Origin: Auricularia sp. M13 | Taxonomy: Eukaryota; Basidiomycota; Agaricomycetes; Auriculariales; Auriculariaceae | Assembly (NCBI GenBank): GCA_037042915.1 | Contig: CM073194.1 | Span: 2,852,001-2,916,000 of the forward strand | DNA: 64,000 bases | Direction: 5' to 3' | Part shown: piece after piece, positions 11,072 to 25,064 of the stretch | Numbering within the stretch: position 1 is the stretch's first letter | Layout: the number at the start of each line of letters is the position of its first letter | Notes under the pieces: model-generated | Database searches by the model: none | Told to the model about the DNA's origin: nothing | What the model saw: the letters and a program-made list of their open reading frames with translations, nothing else | Program-made: the position numbers and the translations under genes

Positions 11072-12271
11072 TTATTCGTCAGACTCCTCATCCTCGTCCT
11101 CGTCCTCGTCCTCGTCCTCGGCCTCGTCCTCGTCTTCCTCATCGCTGCCAGGTACATCTGGGTCGAACCAGCTGTCGTCTTCGTCCGATTTGCATCTGAT
11201 AGACTCGTCCGGGAAGACGACACGCTCCAATGCCTTGCAGCCCGCGGCTAATACGGCGCTGGCCAAAGCGATACGCTGCGAATCTTCCAGTGCTAGCTCG
11301 CTCTCGGCGCCTTCCGCCTTGGATATATTGAGATTGCGCAAGTTCTGCATGGGCGACAGGCTCCTAGCCAGCACATCTGGATCAGGCAGCGTGGAGACTG
11401 TGAGATCGAGAAAATCGAGAAACGCGACGTAGGGGAAGGCGCGCGCGAGCTCGCGGACGGCGTCGTACGCGGGCACTCCATGGCGGCGCAGATCGACGGC
11501 GATAATGAAGAACCCGTAATACCACGGGATGGGACGCGGGATGCGGATGAACTGGTCCGCGTGCAGGCTCTCCGCGATGGCGCTGACGTTGGGCGTGTCG
11601 TGGAGGGCCAGCCAGTCGAACGGCGCGTCGTACACGTTGTTGCTGAACCCGAAGACGGCGCACCGCTCGTCCAGCAGGCCCGTGTGCAAGGGCCACGTCC
11701 AGTCCTCGGACTTCCACACTGTTTGGATGCCCAGCGTGCGCAGCGTGCCGCTTTGGGCGCGGAAAATCCGTGCAATGTCGTCGGGGTAGTTGTTATAAGC
11801 GTGCGGGATGTGCAGGTTCTGTAGTTTTACGACGGGGTTTTCGCTGCCCAGGACACCGGCCAGCCACTCGGACACCAGCGCAGCATGGTCGCCGTTCCGT
11901 ACGCGAAGATCGACCAGGTTGATCAGTCGGGGGAGCAAGTCGACAAAAAGGCTCTTCGCGAGAGATGCCGTGGCTCGCAATACGCCCTCTTCTACGTTCC
12001 GCCCTCGCGAGAAGTGTACTAGAAGAGTGCGCACGAGCGACGCCTTGTAGTTCGACATCACAAGGGTGACCATGCAGGACACGGCGCGGTCAACTTGTTT
12101 CTGGTTCAAGCCAATGAAGACACCGATGCGCTCGTAAAGGACGGGCTCGCATGCGACACACCACAGGCGATCCAACAGGCAGAGCTGCGGCAGGGCGCTC
12201 GGATGGCTGGCGATGGCGACCCGATGCCGAAGCTCTGGTGGAAGCCAAGGTTTAGAGTCTCTTTGACTCAT
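11072..12271 (-). CDS. F-box-like protein with acidic tail
   Basis: A single exon of 399 aa. The start is the ATG at 12269-12271 (MSQRDSKPWLPPELRHRV). The first 60 residues follow an F-box pattern (LPPEL ... ALPQLCLLDRLWCVACEPVLY), followed by a leucine-rich helical body resembling the LRR-like region of fungal F-box proteins, for example LINLVDLRVRNGDHAALV. The C-terminus is a long Asp/Glu run (PGSDEEDEDEAEDEDED). F-box proteins bind Skp1 and present substrates to an SCF ubiquitin ligase; the target is unknown. It is divergent from the gene at 12889, and a fragment of a sister copy lies at 5.7-5.9 kb. Confidence 0.8.
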   Translation of the reverse strand: MSQRDSKPWLPPELRHRVAIASHPSALPQLCLLDRLWCVACEPVLYERIGVFIGLNQKQVDRAVSCMVTLVMSNYKASLVRTLLVHFSRGRNVEEGVLRATASLAKSLFVDLLPRLINLVDLRVRNGDHAALVSEWLAGVLGSENPVVKLQNLHIPHAYNNYPDDIARIFRAQSGTLRTLGIQTVWKSEDWTWPLHTGLLDERCAVFGFSNNVYDAPFDWLALHDTPNVSAIAESLHADQFIRIPRPIPWYYGFFIIAVDLRRHGVPAYDAVRELARAFPYVAFLDFLDLTVSTLPDPDVLARSLSPMQNLRNLNISKAEGAESELALEDSQRIALASAVLAAGCKALERVVFPDESIRCKSDEDDSWFDPDVPGSDEEDEDEAEDEDEDEDEDEESDE

Positions 12272-12888
12272 GAATACGTCCACGGCTGAGCTGGAGATCA
12301 AAGATCAGCAGAGCAGCGATTGGCAACTTCAAGTCTTCAACGGACAGAGTTGCAGCCAGTACTGGCTATATCGCCAAGCAAACACGGCTTGGATACGCTT
12401 GCGCGGTTATGTGTCGCTTCCGAAGTAAGCATCGTCGCTTGTTCCGTTTTCTCTGATAAGCCCGTTACAGACTGATGCCGTTCCTGTTCGTTTTTCTGTC
12501 CGTGTAGACGGTACTAAGCATCGGGATATATATTTTAATGATTAGAAGTGTGGTGTGCTGGTGTATCACGTACATTCGTGGTAATTTCTTTTGAGTCTGC
12601 AAATTAAAAAGTGCAATTATCGTCAAGACTGCAAAACAAAAGGCTTGGAATAGTCTATCAGTGTAGACCCGAACGACCGAAGTAGTCACTGCACGGGGGA
12701 TTGTACTGGAGGAGACACTTGTGCCCAAAAACTGTGCTTTTCAGCGGACAAAGCAGGGACAAAGAGTTAGCAGGAGGAGGCGCCGTGAAAATAAACTCCG
12801 CTGCCTTTGTTGTCTTCGCTCTCCCAACCAGCCGTGAAAAATGGCCACAGTAAGCGCGCGCGCGACTTGCGAGCTACGCGAGTAGACA
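12272..12888. other. Divergent intergenic region between two F-box genes
   Basis: Shared upstream region of the genes at 12271 (minus) and 12889 (plus). The right 120 bp are homologous to the upstream side of the dead copy at 4239-5314 in inverted orientation, so the promoter was duplicated with the gene. Confidence 0.6.
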
Positions 12889-14022
12889 ATGCTGATTACT
12901 TGGCAGAGTTTTCCTCCTGAACTATGGCGACTTGTAGCCCTGGATTGCGATAAACCGTCGCTGGCGGCGTTGTCCCTGACAGCTACAGCGTGGGCAGCCA
13001 TTTGCGAGCCCGTGCTCTACGACGCTATTGCTCTGCGCGTCTACGGAAAAATATCGCAGGACGGGAAAATGATGGCGTGTACGCGCACACTGAGCACTGT
13101 GCCGCGCAAGGCGGCCCTCGTACGATCTTTGCTAGTGGCCTACGTAGACCTCGTGTCATCCGCGGACACCCGCTCGCAGACCCGTGCGCTCTGTACGGCT
13201 CTCTCGAAACTACACCGCCTGCTGGACCTGCGCATTAGGACAGACGACGCCTGGACGCGTGACTGGATTTCGTTTTTCACCGGCATCGTCGAGCAGCTTG
13301 CGAGCAGCAAGTTCGGGCTTCAGGTGCTCCATGTGCCTTCCAAATGGATCGGTCTCCCCAATCTAGATGATGCCGTGTATAGACACAGGAAGAGCTTGCG
13401 TGCCATCGGGATATGTGGCGGTGGGCATCTGCCAGAGCAGTTGCTAAACAACTTCGAACGGTTATTTGGCCAGGGATCGGGAATTGCGCTGTTCGCTTAT
13501 GAGAACACCGCCTATAATGCACCATACGACGTAATCGACCTCTATCCCTTCATCTACCTGGGCCGAACGGGCTGGACGACAACGTACTCCAGTAACCTGA
13601 CTGCGTCGTTCTCAGACCCCGTACCGCTACCAGCAAAACCCTGGCAGCTCTCGCGTACCGGAATCCATGCGCTTGCCCTGCACTTTTCTTACCGGGTTCA
13701 GCTGGCGGCCGTGACAACCCTAGGCTTTCTGCAAACGCTAAGGGTCGAATCCGAATTCCCTTCTGTTCGCGCCCTGGAACTCAATCTCATGTGTCCGATC
13801 CTGGTTAGCGCCGACGATGCCACACTTGATGTCAATGACATCGTCGCTGCTGTCAAGCCATTTACACGTCTTAAAGAGCTCTCGCTGGGAGGCTGGACGT
13901 TTGAGGGATTGGGGAAGAGGCAACGGCTCGCTATGCTTCTCAATCTCGAGCGCATCACGTTCCCCGACGGCTCCACGATAAATCAGGCTGGAGACTGGAT
14001 GGGATCCCTGTCGCGACCATAG
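12889..14022 (+). CDS. F-box-like protein
   Basis: An intronless frame of 377 aa. Residues 7-50 form the F-box-like region (FPPELWRLVALDCDKPSLAA, then ATAWAAICEPVLYDAI), followed by a leucine-rich body (LHRLLDLRIR, LQVLHVP, IHALALHF, VRALELNL, LKELSLGGW) with spacing like degenerate LRRs. It is the intact member of a pair with 4239-5314, of the same general type as the gene at 11072-12271. Role inferred: substrate adaptor of an SCF ubiquitin ligase. The start is supported because the copy at 4.2 kb preserves the same first nine bases although it is broken just after them. Confidence 0.82.
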   Translation: MLITWQSFPPELWRLVALDCDKPSLAALSLTATAWAAICEPVLYDAIALRVYGKISQDGKMMACTRTLSTVPRKAALVRSLLVAYVDLVSSADTRSQTRALCTALSKLHRLLDLRIRTDDAWTRDWISFFTGIVEQLASSKFGLQVLHVPSKWIGLPNLDDAVYRHRKSLRAIGICGGGHLPEQLLNNFERLFGQGSGIALFAYENTAYNAPYDVIDLYPFIYLGRTGWTTTYSSNLTASFSDPVPLPAKPWQLSRTGIHALALHFSYRVQLAAVTTLGFLQTLRVESEFPSVRALELNLMCPILVSADDATLDVNDIVAAVKPFTRLKELSLGGWTFEGLGKRQRLAMLLNLERITFPDGSTINQAGDWMGSLSRP

Positions 14023-14402
14023 CGGGAGTACGAGAGGGGAACTTTGCAGCACTTTCGCCTCATCTCTCTACCACTAGGTCTCACAGGCCCGTGGCCATCT
14101 TCGCGCACAGATACTTTTGACTCAAAAATATGCCCAATATGATACCTCACGCTCTATCTAGTACACAATCCAAAGCTCGCGTCTCGTCTCAAGCTGCGAA
14201 TTTCCCGGTTCTGTGTCATTCTATTGATCTCTAATGCCTACTCCCGACTATTTCCAGAGTGCAAGCCGGATCCAGCTCGCCCTTCCAACGTGTTCCGTCG
14301 GTCTGTAAAATTGATTATCTTCTGTCGGCGATGGTTAAATACTGAAAACTCACTTTGCTCAACCGTCTCCTCGATCTCGCTGCACAGCGCCTCGAGTTCC
14401 CT

Positions 14403-14624
14403 CTAATTTTCCTTCTCCCGCTCCCGTCCAACTTCTTTGCGCTCTGCAAGAGCATCGGACCGTGCGATCGCAGCGGTCAGCTGCTCGCGCACCCACGCGT
14501 ACTGTTCGCTCGCCTTCGCGAGCTTTTCGCGCCATTCAGCTTCGGTCTCCTCCACGTCGCGCGGCGCCGCTTTCTCGGGCTCCCCGTCGGCGTGAGTGTT
14601 TTGGGAGGCGTTGGGTTCTGCCAT
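14403..14624 (-). CDS. Short coiled-coil protein, probably truncated by a nonsense codon
   Basis: From the ATG at 14622-14624 (MAEPNASQNTHADGEPEK) the frame runs 73 codons into a coiled coil (EAEWREKLAKASEQYAWV) and stops at TAG 14403-14405. The same frame continues past the TAG as clean coiled coil (RELEALCSEIEETVEQ) to a GTGAGT donor at 14353 and, after a possible intron, a short basic tail (NRRNTLEGRAGSG). This suggests a longer ancestral protein built like the other small coiled-coil genes here, cut by one stop codon. It sits head-to-tail with the gene at 15221-15538 and has the same promoter layout. Confidence 0.5.
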   Translation of the reverse strand: MAEPNASQNTHADGEPEKAAPRDVEETEAEWREKLAKASEQYAWVREQLTAAIARSDALAERKEVGREREKEN

Positions 14625-14710
14625 CTGGATCCTGCGAGTTGTTGGAGCTGCGCCGAGAGGGATGGGATGGGACGATATGATTATGGGGAACTCGTCCGGT
14701 CGCAGGCCGC

Positions 14711-14784
14711 CTTTTGTACCCGCTGCAATCCTGTGGCACAAAAGGGATGAGGATGCAACTACGACCAGGAAGGGTTTGTGCCAC
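14711..14784 (-). promoter_or_regulatory. Inverted GTGGCACAAA pair upstream of a TATA-like box
   Basis: GTGGCACAAA at 14733-14742 and its inverse TTTGTGCCAC at 14775-14784 flank a 32-bp spacer. A TATA-like TACAAAAG (minus strand, about 14711-14718) lies just downstream toward the ATG at 14624. The same arrangement precedes the next gene (15619-15680). Confidence 0.6.
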
Positions 14785-15220
14785 CCTAGTGTATTCCCAT
14801 GTGATGCCGAGCGACACCTGGCACGACAATGATGTGCCACTTCATCGAAGAACTTATTCTGGAGCCACCCTCTGCTGGGCAACACCTGAGACTATTATCG
14901 ATATTGGTGCGCCTTGACAAACGAGAGATGACTGGGCTTCTAGACTAGGTACGTTGAAGTTTAACCAGGGCAACAAGATCAATTCTCACGTTCTCGTGTA
15001 TCTGCATTTCCCAAACAATACAGACACTATTCGCGAACGCATTTACGACCCAGTGATCTATCCATGGCTTTATTATGTCGTTCGTTTGGGAATACAACGC
15101 TTGAGTCCATATCTCGATTCTGCGGTCAGTCTGCCAATCGAAACCCTCCGATTCGCCGACCCCCCGTCCTCTCTGGTGCCTACGCGTCACCACGGCGCCG
15201 CTCATACTCAGCCCGAGCAT

Positions 15221-15538
15221 CTAGTATGCCCTGGAGAGCTGCTCAATAGCTGCATATAAGTCAAGTTGGAAGAATGCAGGCCGCAGGCACTCACCATCCT
15301 GCAGCGTCTGCTCGAGAGCAAGTCGCACCTGCCGTTCATCCGCAGCGTCCGCGAGCACGGCGCCCAACTGCTCGCGCAGGCTGGCAATCTCCGCCTGTGC
15401 TGTGGCAAGCTCCTCACGCGCTGTGGCAAGCTCCTCGCGAAGCGCTGCATTCTCCGACTCTGCACTGTGTGCGACTCTGGCAGTAGTAGTGGGATCGCCG
15501 GCGCTGTCGCGGTTCTGGTTTTGGTTGTGGGCGACCAT
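15221..15538 (-). CDS. Small coiled-coil protein
   Basis: Two exons (15538-15295 and 15249-15221) with a 45-nt GTGAGT...GCAG intron in phase 1 encode 90 aa. After a short polar N-terminus (MVAHNQNQNRDSAGDP) nearly everything is one coiled coil (ENAALREELATAREELATAQ, then IASLREQLGAVLADAADE). The intron falls straight after LEQTLQDG, at the position used in the genes at 25224 and 26764 (LEEG and LAEG). The last exon adds only AIEQLSRAY and lacks the basic cluster. Function unknown. Confidence 0.62.
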   Translation of the reverse strand: MVAHNQNQNRDSAGDPTTTARVAHSAESENAALREELATAREELATAQAEIASLREQLGAVLADAADERQVRLALEQTLQDGECLRPAFFQLDLYAAIEQLSRAY

Positions 15539-15618
15539 CGCGTTCGATTCGGAATTGCTGACGCTGAGAACGGGATGGGATGTGATTAGTGATTAATTCT
15601 CGTTGCATCGAAGACGGT

Positions 15619-15680
15619 CTTTATAAGCCCCGCAAATGGCGGGTGGCACAAACACGATCGTCGTCGGCGCCTTGTGCCAC
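15619..15680 (-). promoter_or_regulatory. TATA box with inverted GTGGCACAA pair
   Basis: On the minus strand TATAAAG (about 15619-15625) lies about 80 bases before the ATG at 15538. Upstream of it GTGGCACAAA (15643-15652) and TTGTGCCAC (15672-15680) form an inverted pair with a 19-bp spacer. The sequence and distance from TATA match those at 14711-14784, which points to a common DNA-binding dimer (inference). Confidence 0.62.
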
Positions 15681-15767
15681 CCCGCGCAGTTTGAGGACAA
15701 GGTATGCAGAACAAGTGACCTCGAAGGCGCTGCATGGACAAAGACACGGGGAGAGATAACGGAGAAC

Positions 15768-16426
15768 TCACTTTGACTGGGACTGCGCGTTCTCCTCATG
15801 ATCATCGTACGACTGGGACTGCGATTGCGTTTGCGATTGCGTTTGCGATTGAGAAGTGCAGTACATCTGCATGAGGGACTCCATTTGGGAGTGCATCGTC
15901 CATTCCAAGTCCGGTGGCTGGCCGCAGCCGCGCGCACTGCACAACGGACGTCAAGATGCTTTGTTCTTGGGACGCGAGACAAGGGGACGTACCACATCGA
16001 CATGAAACTCATGGCAGTCGACACCGTCGAGGTCGACGTTGTCGATTGCGTCCGAGTCTGACCCCACCCACTGCCCGCGCGGAATGTGGTTTCGTCGGCG
16101 TCGGGGATGGTCACCATCGTGCTCGACCGAGCGAGCTGTGTCGGCGGCGGCGGGGTGAAAGACCACGACTCGGACATCGCAGAGTCGACGGACGATTGCG
16201 ACTGCGACCCGAAAACTTCGGCGGTGCTTGGACCGTGAATGGCAGTGTCGACGTCCGGGTCTGGGTTGCCAGTGCCCACTGGCAGGATCCCGCGCGGAAT
16301 CGATGTGGCATCTCGGGAAGGCGCGGGCGGCTGCGACTGCAGGATCTCGGCGTAGTCGGAGGGCGACAACGACTGAGAGAGGCTGGCGTCGGCGTCGGCG
16401 CGGTGGGTGATGTGGAAGTGGGCCAT
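15768..16426 (-). CDS. Ser/Gln-rich low-complexity protein
   Basis: Exon 1 (16426-15993) and exon 2 (15936 onward) are joined by a 56-nt intron (GTACGT to GTGCAG, phase 2). The protein starts MAHFHITHRADADASLSQSL, is rich in Ser, Thr and Pro, and ends in a Gln/Ser repeat (QSQTQSQTQSQSQS) with the stop TGA at 15768-15770. A GTGAGT donor overlaps that stop; splicing it to GCAG at 15730 would give 235 aa ending at 15621 instead. I prefer the earlier stop because the extra exon would overlap the promoter motifs of the next gene. No domain recognised. It is divergent from the gene at 16954 across a motif array. Confidence 0.5.
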
Positions 16427-16514
16427 ACTAGTAGCGTCGAGTTGATAGGAACAGGAAACCGAGCGTCGACTTGGTAGCGGACTGATGATGGGGCAGAACA
16501 GCGCGTGCGGAGAG

Positions 16515-16808
16515 GTGGTTATATACTGATGGGCCCCCGCGGCGCACCACGTCTGGCTTCAGGGTGGTGCACCACGACTGTATTCGGAATGAGGGCGCAG
16601 CATGATTTGATTCGGAAGACGCACCACGACCGGATTAGGAAGGCGCACCACGTTTCCAAGGAGGAAGGAGGACGCACCACGCCTCGGCACCGAATGCGAG
16701 TCGTCGCTTCCTCAGAAGCTGATCCGGGGTACGGTGGGACAATACCGCCGCCCACGGGGGGAGGCGTGGTGGAGGGCGGAAGCGTGGTGCGGCGGGCGGG
16801 TACATAAC
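16515..16808. promoter_or_regulatory. Divergent promoter with GCACCACG array
   Basis: Five forward copies of GCACCACG (16542, 16569, 16621, 16645, 16674) and inverted copies at 16765-16770 (partial) and 16783-16790 lie between two outward-facing TATA boxes, TATATAA (minus strand, about 16515-16524) and TACATAA (plus strand, about 16798-16808). The copy at 16564-16576 is palindromic (GGTGGTGCACCACG). This is a compact shared control region for the genes at 16426 (minus) and 16954 (plus). Confidence 0.7.
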
Positions 16809-16953
16809 CGCCCACCGCGCCAGCTTCATGACCGCCCACCGCCCTCTTCGACAGGAGCATCCGCCGCCTTCACCAGCTGCGTCACCGCCCTCGACTTCTC
16901 TCGTCGTCTCCGACCAGCGCCCCGAACGCGAAGATCCCTCGCCCCGTGAAGCT

Positions 16954-17820
16954 ATGGCCCACCGTAGGCGCAGCATCCTCCCCGTCACCCGCATGGGCAA
17001 CAAAATCGTCGTACCAGCCGCGACGCCGCCGGTGGCGACGACCGCGCCGCCGGTTACGATCGCCACGCCGTCGACGGAAACGACGACCGCGCCTCCGCCC
17101 GCCACCAACGCCGCCGTGTCAGACTCCACCACCGCCGCGGCGTCCACGACTCTAGACACCTCGACGACGACGACCGCCCGCGCTCCCCGGGCCCCGCGCC
17201 GCCCAGACCCGAAGCACAGTATGCGCCGGCGCAGCGCCGTGCCGCTGCTGCTGCGTCTTGGGCTCGCGATGACTGCCGCGGCGGCCGAGTCCTCGTCGAC
17301 TGGTGAGAGCGCGTCGAGCACGAAGTCTGGAGCGGAGGAGGTGACGTTGGTAGAAGGGAAGTGTGGTGGGGAGATCGGGCGCAACGACGCAGAGAACGAC
17401 TCGGAGGGCGTTTCTGGCGTCCAGCGCGCATGCGACATCGATATGCGGTCACCGGCCAAGGGCGATGACGCTGCGGAGGTCACTCCACCACTTGAAGTCG
17501 CCTGCGACGATGCGAAGCCGGCCGGCGGAGACGACGCGAAACCGACCGAGTACGATACGAAGCCGATCGACAGCAACGACGAAAAGCCAAGCTGGACGAG
17601 CGCCCTCGTCACCGACGACGAGGCGGCGCGCTGGACGCGTCTCATCATAGGCGTCGCAGCGTGCGACGAGGTCCGCGTCGCTGTCGAGAGCGGCGACTCG
17701 GAGGACGTTAAGGGCGTGATAGAACGCGGCGCCACTGGTGGGACGCGCAAGCGGCGCTGCCCGTGGCAGCCGTTCGCGCTGCCGCGGCCGCGCCGTGTGC
17801 GTGAGCGCGATGCTGGCTGA
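16954..17820 (+). CDS. Thr/Ala-rich low-complexity protein with RSILPV start motif
   Basis: An unspliced frame of 288 aa from ATG 16954 (MAHRRRSILPVTRMGNKIV). The N-terminal motif RxRSxLPx recurs at the start of the genes at 25224 (MAHRNRSVLPVDSPGSG) and 26764 (MSRRIRSVLPLDGTSSG). Next is a Thr/Ala/Pro-rich stretch, then repeats of DDAKP type (ACDDAKPAGGDDAKPTEYD), then a basic end (GTRKRRCPWQP ... PRPRRVRERDAG). An upstream in-frame ATG at 16828 lies about 28 bases from the TATA box and so is probably not used. No coiled coil or known domain was seen. Distant membership of the local small-gene set is inferred from the N-terminal motif and basic tail. Confidence 0.52.
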   Translation: MAHRRRSILPVTRMGNKIVVPAATPPVATTAPPVTIATPSTETTTAPPPATNAAVSDSTTAAASTTLDTSTTTTARAPRAPRRPDPKHSMRRRSAVPLLLRLGLAMTAAAAESSSTGESASSTKSGAEEVTLVEGKCGGEIGRNDAENDSEGVSGVQRACDIDMRSPAKGDDAAEVTPPLEVACDDAKPAGGDDAKPTEYDTKPIDSNDEKPSWTSALVTDDEAARWTRLIIGVAACDEVRVAVESGDSEDVKGVIERGATGGTRKRRCPWQPFALPRPRRVRERDAG

Positions 17821-19057
17821 CATTGGGAAGTCGAAGGAGGCCGCGCAGGAAGGATCTCAGGCTGGGTGTTGGCCGCGACGGTGATATCATATGCAGTAGA
17901 TGTGGAATTCCAGGATATGCGATACGGAGTCCATTTTGTTAGAGCTGTAGAGCATTAGAGAAATCAATTGTAAATGCGACCGCCTTCAATGCCAGTGCGA
18001 CAGTCACATACCTTTTGTTAATTCTGTCGATTATGAACTGCCAGAAGGAACTTGTGACTTGGAAAATGCTGATAGTAGCGAAGGAAATCGGGCATGAGCA
18101 TCATGATGCTTTACCGAGTCGCCGCGTTTGTGTACATAGGGTCCCCACAGAGCAGGGTCTATAGATAATGAGCATAAAGAACGGTCCTTGATGGACGTTC
18201 TGCCAGTGAAGGATGAGGGTGCGAGTGCGTGTTGAGCAACGTCTGAGGCAGCGAAGCAGGTTGGAGCACCGTGACGAAGAAACTGGAATACGAAGACGAT
18301 TCTGTGGTATGCAGTACTGGCGCTGCTCGCAATGATTCAGAATGATCACCTTTCCCGGGGATGCCACTGAGATTGAGTACAGCAGTAACGGATTCACAGC
18401 AGCCACCAGTGGCAGTTGAGTGCCGTATAGATTGCGCCCACGGTCGAGTCGCATATCGTCGAAGCTGTTGCTGTGCGCAATGCAGTTACGGAGGTGCTAG
18501 TTCACGCCGTCCCCGACGTGCCAGCATACTGTAATAGAGTGATGATTGTGTTCCGGATTTGGACAACGACCAGATAGGAGAAACCCTTCCAACCCTCAAA
18601 CTGCATCAGAACCCAGCCTTCGAGCCTTCCAGGTAAGCAATGCAAGACGAACAAGCACAAGCACAAGAACAAGCACAAGCCATAGATTGTTGTGCAATGC
18701 ACATTGGAGCCAGTGCGAGACGCTGCCAGATGATAGATCTCTGATACGCCTGGAGTCAACCGAAGGTCAATAATGGGGGTGATAGAGCGACTTGCAAGAC
18801 TTCCAAAGCGGGCGGGATGGATAAGGCAGCGCCGCGCAGTTGGGTCAGTCAACAGTTAGAGGCGGTGATGTTTGGCCTGGCGCACAGGGGACAGACGGAG
18901 TACGAGGACAATGGTGCGCGAAATCCAGAGTTACTTGATTTGTTCACCGTGTGAACAAAAAGACAATTGTGTTTTGAGTTTGAGAAGGGCAAGAGTCGGG
19001 AGTCGGGGCGGGACCGGGACCAGCCGGACCAGCGCTTGGAACTTGTCTCTGGCCACC
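17821..19057. other. Intergenic, no gene recognised
   Basis: Contains a short hexanucleotide-type run (CAAGCACAAGCACAAGAACA, about 18650-18685) and the MAP-kinase upstream region. No supported coding frame. Confidence 0.5.
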
Positions 19058-23062
<4,005 letters not shown>

Positions 23063-23555
23063 CATACCCCGTTTTCTCGCGTGATCCCCGGCGCGCGCTC
23101 TGCTGTACAGCGCCCCCCCTGTACCAAGCGCGCGCGCCTCTGTCTCTCTGAGTCTGATGCGCCCCCGCTCTCTCTCTCTGATGTATATCGTTCTCCGGCT
23201 CTGGCTCTGGCTTTGAATGCGTTTGCGGTGTAGTATGTATGACGATGGGTTCTGGCTAGCTTCGCTTTTTCTCCTTGAGTTTTATTTCGGGATGCTTCGG
23301 GTGATCTTGGGGTCCTGGTTGAGACGATGCTCCGAGAGGGTCTCTGAATTGCGGACTCGGCAAGTGAGTGCTACAGGTGATGCGTGCCTAGACTCTCGAC
23401 GAAGCAAAGTGCTAGCCCGATTCGTAGCTACGGTCCGGAAACTGGCGCAAGAGGATCGAAAGCCCCTATCAAAGTATTTTGCCGTACTTAATTTCGAGCG
23501 CTTCCTCTCTTTTTACCCTTTGGCAAAGCGCTCCAGTGTTCTTCACCTCACCGAT
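23063..23555. other. MAP-kinase 3' flank and intergenic region
   Basis: CT-rich simple sequence around 23140-23190, otherwise no coding signal trusted. Confidence 0.4.
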
Positions 23556-24638
23556 ATGGATGCGCCTCGAGCAGTGGCTGAAGACGCGAGGGAATCTGCC
23601 AGTGTCTCGCCGGAGTCGCACGTACCGCCCGGCGTCAAGACCTCTGGCTTGACCCCACATTCGCACGCCCTTCCTTTTGGCCGAGTCGAGGCGTCGTCTG
23701 CGCTGCGTCCACTTTCCACACATCAGTTGTCTGCCCCGCAGCTTGAGGAGTGGGCAAGCGGTTCCGGGACGTGGACTCAGCTCCCGCTGTACGAGCCGGG
23801 GAGGATGTGGGGGAGCACGCCTCGGACGTCTCTCAGCTGCCGCGGCGACGTCGTGCCAGCCCGCCTGCGGCCGTCTGCACGCCTTGTGGTACCGCCGCCT
23901 GAGTGCGTCGCGCTTTTCTTTGAAACGCACAGTTAAACGTCGCTGACGAGCGGCCTTCACTGTATTCATCTCTCAGCGACGACTGCGACCACACTAATAC
24001 GCAGTGTAAGGACGGCGATCCGGATGCAGCGGCGCCTCCCGTAGACCCGCGTTTGCTGAAAGCTCTTCGCTTTCTGTACAGCCTGGAGAATCCGCAGGAA
24101 TGTGATCTGGATAGGCGAGTGTGCTAAGTGTTTCCTCGGGCTTTTCCTCGTTTTGTCAGGGGGCTTATACGACATATGTAGGTGCTTCAAGATCATCACT
24201 GGCGAAGAAGACATCGATAAGCCTCAGCAAGACGACTCTGCGGGTACCAATGAAGGTGCTGGTGATGCAACTCCCGACACTCAGCCTGAGGTTGTCGCAT
24301 CGCCTGTCCCGGTCCGCGGCATCAAATGGAAGCGCGCAGGTGATGATGCCGCGGACCAAGCGCCGGATGCGGATGGGGACAACGCGGAGGCGCAGCACCG
24401 CGATGGGTCCAAGATCTTGGTCCAACCTCTGCCAGTGGAAGTTGAGCCTGAGGTCTTCGCATTGCCGCCCCGCGGCATCAAAAGGAAGCGCGATGAGGAC
24501 GGCACTGCCACGGACCAAGCACCGGATATGGTCGCGGACAATGCGGAGGCGGAGCGGACAACGCGCCGCCTGCGCCGCGACGCATCTATGATCCTGGTCG
24601 GCGCCGCGATGACCTACGCTGCGCTGGCGTGTATCTGA
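23556..24638 (+). CDS. Hypothetical protein with duplicated KRKR segment (tentative model)
   Basis: Tentative exons 23556-23888, 24005-24114 and 24182-24638 keep one frame and give 299 aa. The second intron (24115-24181) would use a GC donor (AG/GCGAGT) and a TAG acceptor. The last exon carries two related segments, RGIKWKRAGDDAADQAPDAD and RGIKRKRDEDGTATDQAPDM, each followed by NAEA and a SKILV or SMILV motif, so an internal duplication of about 50 residues is clear. The basic clusters look like nuclear localisation signals, and the C-terminus is hydrophobic (VGAAMTYAALACI). No family recognised. The last exon is the best-supported part; the first exon is the weakest. Confidence 0.42.
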
Positions 24639-25064
24639 TGCGTGTATCGAGCGGTATCATTTTTTTTATACACAATCTATCTCCACAATCCAGCTTTTAC
24701 TCTCAGGCTCAGGTTGCGAGGCGGATACACAGTGAGACGTTCTTAATATTGGAAACGGATGAATGAAGAGGTCATAGCCGTCATAGCTCGTTTGACACCG
24801 CCCTCGAGGACGCGATGGGAAGGTGATTCAGGTTTGAGTAGCATCTGGCCTCGCTCGCAGAATCTGACTCAGAATGATCTGTTGAAGGATATTTCATCTT
24901 TGCCATTCCGCAGAGACCCAACGCAATCTCAGCATTAGAGACGCTCGTTGAGGCGTAAATGTCGGTGAGACAAGGATGAAACGGCACCGACCGACTCGGT
25001 CAAAGCAGCCATTCCTCACAGCCATAGCTCACGCGCATGGAGACGGTACACTGCTCCAAACGGA

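Noticed and set aside
16635-17750. 371-codon frame opposite the gene at 16954
   Set aside because: Antisense shadow of a GC-rich coding region; it lacks a promoter and crosses the divergent motif array.
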